NCBI RefSeq assembly: GCF_900640115.1
Contig: NZ_CAAAIW010000004.1
Coordinates: forward strand, 1 to 64,000
Length of the DNA: 64,000 bases
Reading direction: 5' to 3'
Origin: Legionella yabuuchiae
GTDB taxonomy: Bacteria > Pseudomonadota > Gammaproteobacteria > Legionellales > Legionellaceae
Made by a program: the position numbers and the translations under genes. Positions 63,568 to 64,000 of the stretch are shown here, piece after piece. Each line of letters opens with the position of its first letter. The stretch's first letter is position 1. Under the pieces are notes generated by a model, which was not told the origin of the DNA, did no database searches, and saw only the letters and a program-made list of their open reading frames with translations.

Positions 63568-64000
63568 ATGACTAAACGACGTAAACGCCTCCCTAGCACA
63601 CCGTTCACCACAACCATTGAACGATTTAGTCACGACGGTCGAGGTATTGCTCGAATCGACGGTAAAGCAACCTTCATTGAAGGCGCCCTCCCTGGTGAGA
63701 CTGTAAGCTTTCAGTATTTGCGTCAAAAAAAGGATTTTGATGAGGGGCGGGTCATTGAGATTTTGGCCGCCTCTCAAGAGCGAGTTGAACCTAAATGTGC
63801 GCACTATGGCGTTTGTGGAGGGTGTTCCCTCCAGCATCTTGATGCCAAAGCCCAGATTCGTCATAAACAAGAGCAGCTGCTGGATTTGCTAGCGCGAACC
63901 GCTCATATTACACCCGAACAGGTGTTAGAGCCTTTGATTCACGACCCTTGGCATTATCGTAAAAAGGCTCGATTGAGCGCCCGATATGTTGAAAAAAAAC
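63568..64000 (+). CDS. rlmD: 23S rRNA m5U1939 methyltransferase RlmD, 5' part
   Basis: The first 144 residues run off the window. A TRAM domain occupies ~15-70 ([33 protein letters not shown]). Three Cys of the Fe-S site are in [14 protein letters not shown] (~residues 75-88), the fourth being expected beyond the edge. The start is ATG 63568. RlmD uses SAM and an iron-sulfur cluster for folding. The gene continues to the right. Confidence 0.93.
   Translation, partial: MTKRRKRLPSTPFTTTIERFSHDGRGIARIDGKATFIEGALPGETVSFQYLRQKKDFDEGRVIEILAASQERVEPKCAHYGVCGGCSLQHLDAKAQIRHKQEQLLDLLARTAHITPEQVLEPLIHDPWHYRKKARLSARYVEKK

Noticed and set aside
1-64000. tRNA or rRNA genes
   Set aside because: No sequence with T-loop and acceptor pairing or rRNA-like conservation was recognised on either strand by eye; a tRNAscan run would settle it.

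Overview
The window is chromosome from a low-GC gammaproteobacterium, most likely a member of the Legionellales and probably Legionellaceae. The main evidence is an outer-membrane barrel of the Legionella major-OMP type (47121-48107), a GyrA with Thr at the E. coli Ser83 position as in wild-type Legionella, an ankyrin-repeat fragment, and otherwise ordinary gammaproteobacterial gene order. These assignments come from reading motifs by eye; no database search was run.

Layout. 1-3.6 kb: a broken ankyrin gene, a large CopA-CopB-like fusion for copper handling, and a small membrane protein. 3.6-8.2 kb: a surface-glycan group (FAD-dependent mutase/oxidase-like enzyme, GtrA flippase-like protein, GalE, convergent GT-C-like membrane protein). 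8.3-12.1 kb: overflow metabolism, with acetolactate decarboxylase divergent from a phosphotransacylase-acetate kinase-SDR operon that ends in a strong terminator. 12.2-19.2 kb: a DAACS symporter, a YgjP-type metallopeptidase, cytochrome bd oxidase (cydAB), a CPA2 antiporter, AmpE and a very Cys-rich lipoprotein. 19.2-25.1 kb: the pyruvate dehydrogenase complex (aceE, aceF, lpd). 25.1-34.8 kb: single genes separated by repeats (rimI, a DEDD exonuclease, a transglycosylase, adk, a thioredoxin, divergent glpD/glpK, gltA, a nucleoside phosphorylase). 34.9-46.2 kb: a dense housekeeping run (gyrA, serC, aroA, cmk, rpsA, lapA, lapB, pyrF, a family-4 UDG, a pseudopilin). 46.2-53 kb: the accessory zone, with repeats, an unknown protein, the OMP, a decayed IS4-type transposase, an EAL gene split by an IS3-family element, a DUF389 membrane protein, two tiny membrane ORFs and a FimT-like pilin. 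53.1-58.3 kb: ubiC-ubiA, a TehB-type methyltransferase, then on the other strand phoH-like ybeZ, ybeY, corC and a cpxR-like regulator with an in-frame stop. 58.7-64 kb: rnm-like PHP, YciO/Sua5, trpS, scpA, scpB, rluB and the start of rlmD.

The least ordinary content is the repeat biology and gene decay. Three copies of a ~174-bp element share terminal inverted repeats, and each is flanked by a 10-bp direct repeat, which marks a non-autonomous transposon (MITE). A second family of ~75-165 bp nested palindromes is always flanked by TA. The EAL gene can be rejoined in frame across the IS3 copy. The cpxR-like gene has one premature stop, and no sensor kinase is adjacent. No CRISPR array, tRNA or rRNA gene, prophage or secretion-system cluster was recognised.
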